A stretch of DNA of 64,000 bases from UBA7328 sp002471345 (GTDB taxonomy: Bacteria > Bacteroidota > Bacteroidia > Chitinophagales > Saprospiraceae), in the NCBI GenBank assembly GCA_964011275.1, contig CAXGOB010000011.1, forward strand, positions 18,175 through 82,174, in the 5' to 3' direction. The position numbers were made by a program, and so were the translations under genes. The notes beneath the pieces were generated by a model. It ran no database searches, was not told where the DNA came from, and saw only the letters and a list, made by a program, of their open reading frames with translations. Below, in pieces: positions 44,940 through 54,422 of this stretch (position 1 is the stretch's first letter; the number at the start of each line of letters is the position of its first letter).

Positions 44940-46739
44940 TCAGTTGTTATTTCTAAATAATGTCTCAAAAACTTCTTTCAAGATGTTGATAGGATCTCCA
45001 GAATGACTAATCATTCGCCAAGCTATATGTCCGTCGGGTCTGATCAATAGAGCTCCTGTGGATTCTATTTCACAAAGAGTTTTTATGCTTTGATAATCGG
45101 GATCAGATAAATTTAATTTCTTCAGTTGTTTCAGGTCAATAATTGACTTGTATTTGTTGGGTAATTGGTCTAGTGCCTTGGCCCAGATTTCTCCATCAAT
45201 ATCGACAATTAGTGTAAATCGATCATAGCCCAATAAGTCATGGCTGGATTTTAAAGAAGGAGAATCATTGAATGCCAGATGAGGGAATCTTGACCCGGGT
45301 CGGGTAGAAGGTATATACTGGGAAACCCTATCTTCTGGATATATGGCTTCCGTTCCATCGGGTATCAGAGCCCCTTCTTCATATACATAGCCGATATCTA
45401 GTCCAATCCGATCAAAATGAGCAACTTGATCAGCAATGGTGGTCAGCACTTTGTTCTTGACAGTTTCATCAGTAGAATATTGATCTATCTTTCTTTCTGC
45501 TATGGCTAATCCTATATTTATAATCTTATTGCGCCACGTACTTGGCAACCATTTTATTGGTGCCATATTTTTATATTTCGCTATGATCTCTACACCATCA
45601 CGACTCAATCCAAAAGCCTCAATAACTTCTAAAATTTTATGATAATTGAAGACGCTTTCTTCTGTATTCTGTTGTGCTATTGGCCTACGTTCTGACTCAT
45701 AAGAATCTAATAAACTCTCATCTGACAAACCACATAAAACAGCTTTGATTTTCCAGCCTATGTTGTGAGCATCTGCAATGCCTGTATTCATTCCCAATCC
45801 ACCAGTAGGTGGGAAACGATGGGCAGCATCTCCAATTAAAAATATTTTTCCTTTGCTAAAGGATTCAGCCAATTGGGCCGACATATGCCAGAAATTGATG
45901 GATTTTACATTTATGTCGATATCCTGATTTCCCAAAGCTGTTTTAATCCGGTTTTCCATAAATGCTTTGGTGAAAGACCCTTTTTTCTCATAGTCTAAGT
46001 AAATGGGTACCATGTAAACCCATCTCTTTTCAATGTGATGTGCAATAAATGTACCTCCAGCTTTGGGGTTTAACATCCAATATAACTTTGCGGAGGTTTT
46101 TATATGTGCTCGCAAATCATCTTCAAAATAAGCACTCACAAAATCCTGTATTCTGTCAGGACCTTCCATTTTAATTCCTAATGCTGATCGACATCTACTG
46201 CCCGCACCGTCTGCTGCCAAAACGTATTTGCTTTGGATTGAGAAAGTCCTGCTTTCTTTTTTTTCTAATATTTCATTAGATACACCATTTTCATTTTGAG
46301 TCAATGATTGCCATTGATGATCAAAATTCATTTCAATAAATGGATTAACTGTTACGTGTCTCAGCAGAACCTTTTCTACTTCTGTTTGCGAAATATTTAG
46401 ATATGCTGTTTTTGACTTCAGATGTTGTTGATACTTATTGCGACGCTCCTTATCTGCATATAAGTCAATTCTTCCAAACTCTTCATTTATCGTTTTACAA
46501 AACAAGATTCTGGCTCCATCACTAAATGGAGCGGCCTCAGCTCTTAGTTCTTTATCTGTAATCCCAAGATTGTCTAATATTTCAATGGATCGTGTATTGA
46601 GTTCATGAGCTTTAGGATGTTCATTGATTCCATCATTTCTTTCTACAATGATAGATTTCACACCTAATTTCGCTAGACATAAGGCGCTGATCATTCCTGA
46701 TGGGCCACCGCCTATAATGAGAACTTCTGTAGATATCAA
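44940..46739 (-). CDS. FAD-dependent aromatic monooxygenase (PheA/TfdB type), copy 1
   Basis: This 599-residue class A flavoprotein has the FAD dinucleotide motif IGGGPSGMISALCLAKLG at the N-terminus, the DG motif in LAADGAGSRCRSALGI and the GD motif GDAAHRFPPTGGLGMNTG. The C-terminal thioredoxin-like domain of phenol hydroxylases is present (residues about 445-599). It should hydroxylate a phenolic ring with NAD(P)H and oxygen. The start is a TTG at 46739, because the FAD motif begins at residue 5 and no ATG is closer. It overlaps the stop of the membrane gene by two bases. Confidence 0.88.
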   Translation of the reverse strand: MISTEVLIIGGGPSGMISALCLAKLGVKSIIVERNDGINEHPKAHELNTRSIEILDNLGITDKELRAEAAPFSDGARILFCKTINEEFGRIDLYADKERRNKYQQHLKSKTAYLNISQTEVEKVLLRHVTVNPFIEMNFDHQWQSLTQNENGVSNEILEKKESRTFSIQSKYVLAADGAGSRCRSALGIKMEGPDRIQDFVSAYFEDDLRAHIKTSAKLYWMLNPKAGGTFIAHHIEKRWVYMVPIYLDYEKKGSFTKAFMENRIKTALGNQDIDINVKSINFWHMSAQLAESFSKGKIFLIGDAAHRFPPTGGLGMNTGIADAHNIGWKIKAVLCGLSDESLLDSYESERRPIAQQNTEESVFNYHKILEVIEAFGLSRDGVEIIAKYKNMAPIKWLPSTWRNKIINIGLAIAERKIDQYSTDETVKNKVLTTIADQVAHFDRIGLDIGYVYEEGALIPDGTEAIYPEDRVSQYIPSTRPGSRFPHLAFNDSPSLKSSHDLLGYDRFTLIVDIDGEIWAKALDQLPNKYKSIIDLKQLKKLNLSDPDYQSIKTLCEIESTGALLIRPDGHIAWRMISHSGDPINILKEVFETLFRNNN

Positions 46740-47170
46740 TTTTGGATTTTGATCTTTCTTAAGAAATAGATTGCTACCAATAAAATGATAGAGAGAACAC
46801 CAAAGACAAAAGCATTCTCTTCAATACCTAATATAAAGGTATGATATCGATGATCTACCAATTGTCCACTATACAATGGTGCAAGTACAACCGCTCCCCA
46901 GAAACCCAATAAATGCATCCCTTGCCACAGTACTGAAACTTTTAAATTGTCTTTCAATTGAGGTTTGCGAAACCAAATCAAATACAAATTAGCCAATCCT
47001 GAAAAAAACATAAATCCTAATAGCCATCCCAAATGAATTCGAGCATGTCCTACCCATTCGGGGTTCATTAAGTGGGATACACCAGTATCTTTTATAATAG
47101 GTCCAAAAAACTCTAAACAACTAAGAGTCAAAAGAATTTGAACTGTCCTGTAATGCATTGGTAATCTCAT
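46736..47170 (-). CDS. Four-helix integral membrane protein of unknown function
   Basis: This protein of 144 residues has four hydrophobic helices (about residues 8-25, 43-64, 80-102 and 115-135) and a conserved-looking HARIHLGWLLGFM between the first two, which may place it with the DUF6640-type family, but I am unsure. The ATG at 47170 is preferred to 47233, whose extension is Tyr/Ile-rich. It is the first gene of the monooxygenase-FAH operon and overlaps the monooxygenase start. Confidence 0.55.
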   Translation of the reverse strand: MRLPMHYRTVQILLTLSCLEFFGPIIKDTGVSHLMNPEWVGHARIHLGWLLGFMFFSGLANLYLIWFRKPQLKDNLKVSVLWQGMHLLGFWGAVVLAPLYSGQLVDHRYHTFILGIEENAFVFGVLSIILLVAIYFLRKIKIQN

Positions 47171-47216
47171 GATCAGAAATTTGAATGATAAGAATAATAG
47201 TATATTATATTTATAT

Positions 47217-47234
47217 ATTGAATGATATATCAAT
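47217..47234. promoter_or_regulatory. 18-bp near-palindrome shared with the tetR1 promoter
   Basis: The sequence reads ATTGATATATCATTCAAT on the minus strand, 47 bp upstream of the membrane-protein/monooxygenase/FAH operon. The same 18-mer with one change is upstream of the adjacent tetR gene (47942-47959). Arms ATTGA/TCAAT flank an 8-bp spacer, fitting a TetR dimer. Confidence 0.65.
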
Positions 47235-47257
47235 AAAATTAGTGATACTTTGCATGC

Positions 47258-47902
47258 CTAATTATTGACTGGTTCCAATAGCCCATTAAAAATTATTTCG
47301 TTCACGACATCAGCGTGTTTTTCAATTTCACTATTATCAAATACTTCTGTATTGAATAATTTTTTCATTTGATAGGATTGAATGAAGAAAACATTGGCAG
47401 CGCCAATTGCAATAGAGAAAAAATTAGCTAACGGTAATTTTTTAATCGTTCCATCATTCTGCAATTGAACAGCTTTTAGGCTAAAATTTTCATGTAATGG
47501 ATGAAGTATCTCCTCTAGTAGCCAGTCCGCTCTTTTTGAAGAATTAGCCATTTCATAAGTAATAATTAGATGAAATTCAGGATTTGTTGCAGAAAAATAT
47601 ACAAATCTCCGCATCCACGCTTTCATGAATGAAAGGGGATCCAAATCTCGAAAAAGTTGTTCTGCTGCTGCCATTTCTGCATGTAACTCTTGTCCTAGAA
47701 GAAACATAGCAGCTTTCCAGAGACCTTCTTTATTTGTATAGTGATAATATAAAAGCGACCCTGCTACTCCAGCTTCACTAGCAATAGTCTTGATGTTAGT
47801 TCCTTCAAAACCTGATTTGCCGAAAAGTCTTAACGCCGTTTTGAGTAATGCTGTCTGATCTGTACCTGTTCTTTCCGAAGGTCGTCCTCTTTTCCTTAGC
47901 AT
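47258..47902 (-). CDS. TetR/AcrR family regulator, copy 1
   Basis: This 214-residue repressor-type protein has an N-terminal arm with an AT-hook-like RKRGRP, an HTH (GTNIKTIASEAGVAGSLLYYHY) and a ligand-binding domain. Its C-terminal half is clearly related to the other regulator at 48244 (shared pattern GAxNVFFIxxxQMKKxxNTxxF...EIEKHAD), so the two are paralogues. It lies upstream of and in line with the membrane-monooxygenase-FAH genes. An 18-bp site precedes its own start and that operon, pointing to autoregulation. Confidence 0.9.
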   Translation of the reverse strand: MLRKRGRPSERTGTDQTALLKTALRLFGKSGFEGTNIKTIASEAGVAGSLLYYHYTNKEGLWKAAMFLLGQELHAEMAAAEQLFRDLDPLSFMKAWMRRFVYFSATNPEFHLIITYEMANSSKRADWLLEEILHPLHENFSLKAVQLQNDGTIKKLPLANFFSIAIGAANVFFIQSYQMKKLFNTEVFDNSEIEKHADVVNEIIFNGLLEPVNN

Positions 47903-47941
47903 CTTAATTATATTCTTCTTTAGTCCAAGTTAATCGATTTA

Positions 47942-47959
47942 ATTGATATATTATTCAAT
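47942..47959. promoter_or_regulatory. 18-bp TetR operator candidate upstream of tetR1
   Basis: ATTGATATATTATTCAAT lies 40 bp upstream of the tetR copy 1 start. It matches the site at 47217-47234 (other strand) at 17 of 18 positions. The gap 47903-48243 between the two divergent tetR genes is very AT-rich, has no gene, and also carries an imperfect inverted repeat at 48029-48066 (CAATTAATAT pairing with ATATTTAATTG). Confidence 0.65.
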
Positions 47960-48168
47960 TATGTATTGTAGACACAATTAGAGTAGGAAATCAAATAATT
48001 AGAGCAAGCCCATTCTCTGTTTTATATCTTCAATTAATATGGATAATAAAAGGATATTTAATTGAATAAAAATTTAATTAAATATTTTTAAAATCAAAAT
48101 ATATACTTACTATTGCCAATATTGATTTAAATGTGCGATTAATTGCTTGTGTAATATTTAAATATAAA

Positions 48169-48190
48169 TTCAATAAATTATTAAATTGAA
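48169..48190. promoter_or_regulatory. Inverted repeat upstream of tetR2
   Basis: TTCAAT, ten bases, ATTGAA (48169-48190) ends 53 bp upstream of the tetR copy 2 start. The half-sites are the same pentamers as in the 47217 and 47942 sites but in the opposite order, so it may be a related operator or chance in AT-rich DNA. Confidence 0.35.
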
Positions 48191-48243
48191 ATTGATAAGG
48201 TTGCTTTATTAATCACCAAGAAAAACTGCAGAACATCGTTCAA

Positions 48244-48900
48244 ATGGATATTTCTAAAAACATACAAAAGAAAAAAAGAGGTAGACCTAAAGCATCTAAG
48301 CAAATAGATAAAACAGCAATTCTAGAAATCGCGCTACAAGAATTTGCAAACAAAGGGTTTGATGGGGTTCGGCAAAAAATTATTGCTGAGAAAGCGGGTA
48401 TTGCAAATTCATTGATGAATTATCACTTTGAAAGTAAAGATGACCTTTGGAAACAATGTGTGATGCAATTGGGTAAAAGGCTAGAGAAACGTAATGCTGA
48501 AGTTCAAGCTTATTTTAAGGACTTGCACGGCATAGCTGCTTTGAAAGCGTACACTCGGCAATTCATTTACTTCTCTGCAGAACATCCTGAGTTTTATAAA
48601 GTGATTTTTCATGAGATGTGTACACAAACAGATCGAGCCGATTGGTTAGTGGAAACTATTTTGCGGCCTCTTCATGACGTTTTTGGTGGTTCTCAGGTTA
48701 GTATGGCTTCAGGTAAAGAAGAATTCAGAGGAATCCCTTCAGCTAATATCTCAAGCATAATCATTGGTGCTTCTAATGTTTTTTTTATTCATGCCTTTCA
48801 AATGAAAAAAATGTACAATACTGACCCATTTGAAAAGGATGAAATAGAAAAGCATGCTGATATAGTCATAGATATACTTTTTTCAAAATTTGAGTCCTGA
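48244..48900 (+). CDS. TetR/AcrR family regulator, copy 2
   Basis: This 218-residue protein has an AT-hook-like KKRGRPK arm, an HTH (GVRQKIIAEKAGIANSLMNYHF) and a C-terminal ligand domain paralogous to the regulator at 47258. It starts the + strand run of genes (monooxygenase, SDR and beyond), so it probably controls them. An upstream inverted repeat is at 48169-48190. Its stop is 28 bp before the MhpA-like start. Confidence 0.9.
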   Translation: MDISKNIQKKKRGRPKASKQIDKTAILEIALQEFANKGFDGVRQKIIAEKAGIANSLMNYHFESKDDLWKQCVMQLGKRLEKRNAEVQAYFKDLHGIAALKAYTRQFIYFSAEHPEFYKVIFHEMCTQTDRADWLVETILRPLHDVFGGSQVSMASGKEEFRGIPSANISSIIIGASNVFFIHAFQMKKMYNTDPFEKDEIEKHADIVIDILFSKFES

Positions 48901-48928
48901 GAAAAATCATGAATATAATATTGAAATA

Positions 48929-50437
48929 ATGGACCATTATGACATCATCATAGTGGGACTGGGTCCGGTGGGCTTATTTGCTGCCAATGTTTTTGGTGAA
49001 AAGGGATGGAAGGTGCTTGCTATTGAGCAGCATTCCGAACGATGGAAGTATCCTCGTGCAATTGGAATGGATGATGAAATTCTGAGGAATCTGCAAACTA
49101 TAAATTTGTCATCAGCGGTACTTCCTCGGACTAGAACTATAAAAGGGTTACAGTTGCTGAGACGGGATAATGAAGTCTTTTTCACTTTATCTAATCCTCA
49201 GGATGGGGATTTTGAAAAAGGCCCATATTTATTTTACCAACCTGAATTCGAAAGCATATTAGAAGAAGGTGCGAAGAGGTTTCACAATGTAAAACTGCTT
49301 TATAATTGTCAATTGGAAAGCTTTAATAATGTGAAGAATGGAGTGGATGTGTCATGTTTAGATAAGAACAACCCACAATTCATTCAGAAATTCCAAGGCC
49401 GATTTTTAATCGGTTGTGATGGAGCAAATAGCACTGTAAGGAATGAACTTGGCATTAAAGAAAACAGCTTAAACTATAATGGTCATATTCTGAAAATCGA
49501 TGCTATTGCCAACGACGTGAGCAAGTTTAATTTTAATATAGATTATGCTCAGAAGTATTGCAGCACTAAAAGAGCTTGGGTAAGAATGATAGGCAGAGAT
49601 CTCCATTGTAGGTGGGAGTTTCAATTTAAAGGAGAAAACCCAGACCCAAATGCACTAACCGAAGAAAGTGCATTGAGATATATTAAAGAGGCTGGAGATG
49701 ACGTCGAAAACATAGAGATAATTAATGTTTCATTTTATAAGTATCGATCTGTTGTCCAACAAAAATGGAGAGATGGAAATGTCTTGATAGCAGGTGATGC
49801 AGCCCATTTAACAGCACCATATATTGGGCAAGGCATGTGTGGTGGTTTCAGAGATATTATCAATTTGTCTTGGAAATTAGAGGGCATCATAAACCGAGAG
49901 TTTTCTCGAGATATTTTGAGTACATATCGATCAGAACGGTCTCCCCATATGAAGCATTTGATAAGAATAGCTATAAGCGTGGGGTATCTATTCAAAACTA
50001 GGCTCTACTATATTTTGCTCTTCCTTAAATTGATACCATTTCTCAAATTGAACGATGGAGAATTCAATCCACCTGTTCCGAAATTGGGTAGAGGTTTCTT
50101 TAGTAAGAGGAAGTATTCTAGAGGTATTTTCCCTCAATTCAAGTTAAAAACCTCTGAAGGAGAGGTAATTAATTCAGACGATTATTTAGGGCATGATTGG
50201 GTATTGATTTCATCTGAAGCTATTTCAGATAATGATCTTCGATTTTGTCAAAGATCAGGTGTAAAACTAATGATCACAGACGTGCAAAAGGATACTCAAA
50301 TGAAGATTAATAACTGGTTAAAAGAGAAGAACGTGAAAGTGGTATTACTTCGACCTGACAAGTATATTTTTTCATCAGGCAATCAGGCTCAACAAGTCTT
50401 AAATGATTATCAAAAACTGAACATGAATTATCGATAA
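48929..50437 (+). CDS. FAD-dependent monooxygenase, MhpA-like (3-hydroxyphenylpropionate hydroxylase type), copy 2
   Basis: This 502-residue flavoprotein has the FAD motif VGLGPVGLFAANVFGEKG, a DG motif (GCDGANSTVRNELGI) and the GD motif GDAAHLTAPYIGQGMCGGFRD, the pattern of MhpA-type bifunctional hydroxylases. It should add a hydroxyl next to an existing phenol group, giving a catechol ready for ring cleavage. The frame can be read from a TTG at 48890, overlapping tetR, but the family N-terminus begins at the ATG at 48929. Its stop overlaps the SDR start by one base. Confidence 0.88.
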   Translation: MDHYDIIIVGLGPVGLFAANVFGEKGWKVLAIEQHSERWKYPRAIGMDDEILRNLQTINLSSAVLPRTRTIKGLQLLRRDNEVFFTLSNPQDGDFEKGPYLFYQPEFESILEEGAKRFHNVKLLYNCQLESFNNVKNGVDVSCLDKNNPQFIQKFQGRFLIGCDGANSTVRNELGIKENSLNYNGHILKIDAIANDVSKFNFNIDYAQKYCSTKRAWVRMIGRDLHCRWEFQFKGENPDPNALTEESALRYIKEAGDDVENIEIINVSFYKYRSVVQQKWRDGNVLIAGDAAHLTAPYIGQGMCGGFRDIINLSWKLEGIINREFSRDILSTYRSERSPHMKHLIRIAISVGYLFKTRLYYILLFLKLIPFLKLNDGEFNPPVPKLGRGFFSKRKYSRGIFPQFKLKTSEGEVINSDDYLGHDWVLISSEAISDNDLRFCQRSGVKLMITDVQKDTQMKINNWLKEKNVKVVLLRPDKYIFSSGNQAQQVLNDYQKLNMNYR

Positions 50438-51228
50438 TGGTAGTGTTAATAACAGGAGTAACAGGTGGATTAGGCCAAGTAATAGCTCGTATTCTTACGG
50501 AGGGTGGAATGACAGTCTATGGCACTTCTCGCAAAGCCGATCAAACCATATCTAATTGTATTCTCTTGCCAATGGACATCAAAGATTCTGATTCTATAGC
50601 CAATACCTTAAGAGAAATAGTAGCTAAGGAAGGAAGGCTAGATGCAGTAGTCAATTGTGTCAATGAAATGATAATCGGCAATGTAGAGGAGACATCAGTA
50701 GAAGAATTCAGGTCAGTATTCGAGCATAATGTAATAGGTGCGTACAATCTCTGTCACCAAATCCTACCCTATTTTAAAAAGCAAAACAATGGTGTAATTG
50801 TCAACATGAGTTCAGCAGGAGGAGAACTGGCCATTCCTTATATGTCTGCATATACTGCTTCAAAATTTGCATTAGAAGCTTTTAGCGAAGCTCTTTATCA
50901 TGAATTGCGTGATAGCCCTATTGATGTAGTGATAATGCAACCAGTGGCTATGCATATGAAAAGGCCAGCTACAGGAAATCATTTGCATTTAACCAAAGGA
51001 GTAAAAGAACAATCGAAATCCCACGCCATGGTTAAGATGATGGCGAATGACACAGAAGCGAGCAAACTAACACCTGAAAAGGTGGCTAATAGAATACATA
51101 AGGTATTAACGAGTAAAAAAAGGCCCTTAAGAGTCAGAATGGATAAAGCCCATGTTCTATCACTTTTAAAACGTCTCGCTCCTCAGAGTCTGATGGATTT
51201 GGCTTTTAAAAAAATACTTCCAGTATGA
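50437..51228 (+). CDS. Short-chain dehydrogenase/reductase (SDR)
   Basis: This 263-residue SDR has TGVTGGLGQVIA, VNCVNEMI at the NAG position (a variant), MSSAGGELAIPYMSAYTASKFALEA with the Ser/Tyr/Lys set and a C-terminal extension ending in FKKILPV. It is translationally coupled to the MhpA-like gene (stop/start overlap TAATG), so both probably act on the same molecule, perhaps oxidising or reducing an alcohol or ketone group. Confidence 0.88.
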   Translation: MVVLITGVTGGLGQVIARILTEGGMTVYGTSRKADQTISNCILLPMDIKDSDSIANTLREIVAKEGRLDAVVNCVNEMIIGNVEETSVEEFRSVFEHNVIGAYNLCHQILPYFKKQNNGVIVNMSSAGGELAIPYMSAYTASKFALEAFSEALYHELRDSPIDVVIMQPVAMHMKRPATGNHLHLTKGVKEQSKSHAMVKMMANDTEASKLTPEKVANRIHKVLTSKKRPLRVRMDKAHVLSLLKRLAPQSLMDLAFKKILPV

Positions 51229-51406
51229 ATCTTTACTGTATCCAAAATTTGATAAGAAAACAAATGAACTGGATAGCAGATCATGATGTAAGGATGAAAG
51301 TATAAGTCTTAAGAAATGGAAAAACAAAACATAAAACCAAGGACTAGTGAATGTCAAAAAAAGTCTCCAATAACAGAAGGAAACAGTAAAAACCAAGCAT
51401 AATATC

Positions 51407-52231
51407 ATGAAAAGATTTTGGAAAATATCAGGAGTAGCAGTTGGCATTTTATTAATAGGCGCGATATGGTTTGTGTTCACACCCTCAGATTTAAGACCTG
51501 ATCGTATTAGAAGTGGTATTTCTGATGAAGATTTTGCAAAAGGTAAAGAGCTATTGCAAGAAATGCAAACCGCTTACGGGGGGCTAGATGATTGGTTGTC
51601 ATATAAGACAGGTTCTTATTCACAAATTGCTGATTGGTATGATGACAAATTGGGTATGGCTAATTGGGATGAGTTGCCACAACAATTTGAAATGACTTCC
51701 ACTTTAGGAACTGATGATAGTGAGTTTACTCTTCTGAACGGGCCAAATAAGGGGCAGACTTGGGGAGTAGAAGATTGGAAATCATATCAGCTTAAAAGTG
51801 GTCAAAAGGAATTTGTCCATAATGAAAAATACCATCACAAACTAATCTATAAGAACTATTGGTTTCAATTTCCATTTCGCATCAGCGAGGCTCCAATCAT
51901 AGCTTATGCTGGAGAAAGCACTGTAAATGGGGAGGCCTATGATCTACTTTATGCCACATGGAAAACCGAAACTCCTAACCGTGAATTTGATCAATATGTC
52001 ATGTATTTAGACAAAGAAACGCGCATGGTAGAGTGGCTCAATTTTACAGTTAGACAAAAACTAAAATTCATTAAAATCACCGCCCAGTTCACCGATTTCA
52101 AAACCATTAATGGAGTGGTTGCTCCATTTAGCCAATATATAACTATGGGAAGTCCTGAATCGGATGGTCAAAAGATGCATGAGAATAGATATCAGTGGGT
52201 ACAATTTGGTGATGAGAAAGTGATGAGATAG
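51407..52231 (+). CDS. LolA-like envelope protein of unknown function
   Basis: This 274-residue protein has one N-terminal membrane segment (SGVAVGILLIGAIWFVF) and an exported region with a half-barrel-like beta pattern (YKTGSYSQIADW, FEMTSTLG, YDLLYATWKTE, QYVMYLDKETRMVEWLNFTVR), resembling outer-membrane lipoprotein sorting LolA-like or DUF folds. No catalytic motif is seen and I do not recognise the family. It lies between the SDR (178-bp gap) and the sulfatase (39-bp gap), probably co-transcribed with the latter. The leader gap 51229-51406 holds no gene and may contain a promoter. Confidence 0.55.
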   Translation: MKRFWKISGVAVGILLIGAIWFVFTPSDLRPDRIRSGISDEDFAKGKELLQEMQTAYGGLDDWLSYKTGSYSQIADWYDDKLGMANWDELPQQFEMTSTLGTDDSEFTLLNGPNKGQTWGVEDWKSYQLKSGQKEFVHNEKYHHKLIYKNYWFQFPFRISEAPIIAYAGESTVNGEAYDLLYATWKTETPNREFDQYVMYLDKETRMVEWLNFTVRQKLKFIKITAQFTDFKTINGVVAPFSQYITMGSPESDGQKMHENRYQWVQFGDEKVMR

Positions 52232-52270
52232 GGTATAATTTATTAGAACTACATAATAACAAGAGATGCT

Positions 52271-54262
52271 ATGAAAATCCAATATCTGACTCTCATTCTT
52301 TTATGGTCCGGTTGTGGTTATGGACAGGACACTTTGATCATCCAAAAGGATCCTCGCCCTAATGTCCTCCTTATTGTAGCCGACGATTTAGGTTATTCTG
52401 ATATAGGAGCCTTTGGCGGTGAAATATCAACTCCAGTTTTGGATAAAATTGCTGGCCTAAGTGTACGCTTTTCTAATTTTCATACCATGCCTACATGTGC
52501 ACCTACGCGATCTATATTGTTGACAGGTGCTGATAATCATCTCGTAGGCCTAGGCGCACAAGAAGGGGGATTCACAGAAAAGCAAATAGGTAAACCTGGC
52601 TATGAAGGATATCTAAACGACAGAGTGGCAACATTGCCAGAGGTTTTAGGTGCTGCCGGTTACCGAACATACATGTCAGGCAAGTGGCATTTGGGGCATA
52701 AAGATGAACATGCACCTCATCATAGAGGATTTGAAGAGACATTTGCTTTAATGCCTGGAGGAGCTAGTCACTATGCCGATCAAATGCCCTTGCATCCAGG
52801 AGAACCAACTGTATATAGACGAAATGGAGAAGTAGTGGAGACGCTGCCCAAGGATTTTTATTCTACAAAAAACTATACCGATAGCCTACTTTCTTGGATG
52901 GCTCGAGATAGAGACTCTGGCACTCCATTCTTTGCTTATCTGGCTTATACTGCTCCTCATGATCCGTTGCAAGCACCTAGAGCCTACATAGGTAAATACA
53001 AAGGAGTGTATGACGAAGGATATGAAGTCTTTCGAGAGAAGCGGTTTGAATCTCTAAAAAAGAAAAACCTCATTCCTACTGCTCAGAATCTACCCACTTG
53101 GCCCGATTTGGTGCCTAAATGGTCCGATCTCTCTGATGCCAGAAAGCAAAACATAAATCGAGATATGGAGACCTATGCTGCTATGGTGGACTACATGGAT
53201 GAGCAGATTGGTCGTGTTTATAGTTGGTTGGAAGAAAATGATGCCCTCGATAATACTTTCATCATTTTCATAAGTGACAATGGTGCAAGTGGACTAGATT
53301 CTAAAAAGATCTATCCTGAATATACTGAAGAGTATGCTAGCAAATTCAATAATGAAATGCAGAATAGAGGAATGATCAACTCTTTTACGAATATGAATTC
53401 AGGTTGGGCTGTAGCAAGCACTGTATTATATCGTGATTTCAAAGGTTTTACCACAGAAGGGGGTATACGTACACCATGTTTTATAAAACATATAAAAGAA
53501 AGCAGTAAAGAAGTGTGTTCGACATTCACTCATGTAAGAGATATCATGCCTACCATCCTTGATATAGCCGGTGTGGGACACCCGAGTTCAGCTAGTTCTG
53601 AAATGATTAAAATGTTGGGCAAATCCCTCGTGCCAGTTCTAAATGATCCATCTGTAGATGTACATAAAGGAGAAGGCATTGGATACGAATTACACGGCAC
53701 AAGAGCATTTATAAAGGACGGTTGGAAAATCATTCAAGGACCCGTACCGATTGGAACTGGTGATTGGGAGCTTTTCAATCTCAATGAAGATCTTGAAGAG
53801 CGTAATAATTTGATATTTAGCAATCAAGATAAATTTAATGAGATGTTAGTAGGCTATAATGCCTACGAAGAAGAAGTTGGAGTAATCTATGAATTGCCTT
53901 TATTCTTGGGTACAGCCAAAAATGTATTCAACATTATTTTTTGGCTATTGATCGCAGTGTTTGGCTTGGCAGTATTAGGAAAATTGAGTGGTAAAATGAA
54001 GAGTAAATACATAGAATGGGGTTATGGTACAGCCTTTATGTATGTGCTAGCCGCAGCTGAATTGCTTGCAATAGTAGTCCTGTTTACAATCTACCACAGA
54101 TTTGCAGCCTATTTCTTGGTGTTGATTATGGCAGGAGCTTTTTACACAATGATCAGAAATAAAGAAAACTGGAAAGCATATTTATTGCCGCTTTTTGCGA
54201 CAATTCTTTTGGGGTTATACCTTTTGTTGAAATCGGGTTTGATGATAAAAATGATGTTGTAA
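52271..54262 (+). CDS. Arylsulfatase with C-terminal DoxX-like membrane domain
   Basis: This 663-residue protein has a signal peptide (LTLILLWSGCGYG then Q) and a type I sulfatase domain (residues about 28-545): NVLLIVADDLGYSDIG metal ligands, the CAPTR active-site motif with Cys76 that should be turned into formylglycine, GKWHLGH, and FISDNGA. The C-terminus (about 550-660) has four membrane helices with GKLSGK, WGYGTAF, AAAELLAIV and AGAFYTM, resembling DoxX-like domains. It should cleave a sulfate ester in the periplasm. Such a fusion is unusual. Confidence 0.88.
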   Translation: MKIQYLTLILLWSGCGYGQDTLIIQKDPRPNVLLIVADDLGYSDIGAFGGEISTPVLDKIAGLSVRFSNFHTMPTCAPTRSILLTGADNHLVGLGAQEGGFTEKQIGKPGYEGYLNDRVATLPEVLGAAGYRTYMSGKWHLGHKDEHAPHHRGFEETFALMPGGASHYADQMPLHPGEPTVYRRNGEVVETLPKDFYSTKNYTDSLLSWMARDRDSGTPFFAYLAYTAPHDPLQAPRAYIGKYKGVYDEGYEVFREKRFESLKKKNLIPTAQNLPTWPDLVPKWSDLSDARKQNINRDMETYAAMVDYMDEQIGRVYSWLEENDALDNTFIIFISDNGASGLDSKKIYPEYTEEYASKFNNEMQNRGMINSFTNMNSGWAVASTVLYRDFKGFTTEGGIRTPCFIKHIKESSKEVCSTFTHVRDIMPTILDIAGVGHPSSASSEMIKMLGKSLVPVLNDPSVDVHKGEGIGYELHGTRAFIKDGWKIIQGPVPIGTGDWELFNLNEDLEERNNLIFSNQDKFNEMLVGYNAYEEEVGVIYELPLFLGTAKNVFNIIFWLLIAVFGLAVLGKLSGKMKSKYIEWGYGTAFMYVLAAAELLAIVVLFTIYHRFAAYFLVLIMAGAFYTMIRNKENWKAYLLPLFATILLGLYLLLKSGLMIKMML

Positions 54263-54422
54263 AAACACTAATCACTTTCGAGAATATAAAGATTGAAAAG
54301 ACAAGCACAATTGAGTACAAATAAAATGATTCAAACGTAAAACGGGAATAATGGTAAGCGAACATTTATTGGCAATAATATTCTGCAAGGAGTTGAAAAA
54401 TTGATAGGGACATCAGAATAAA

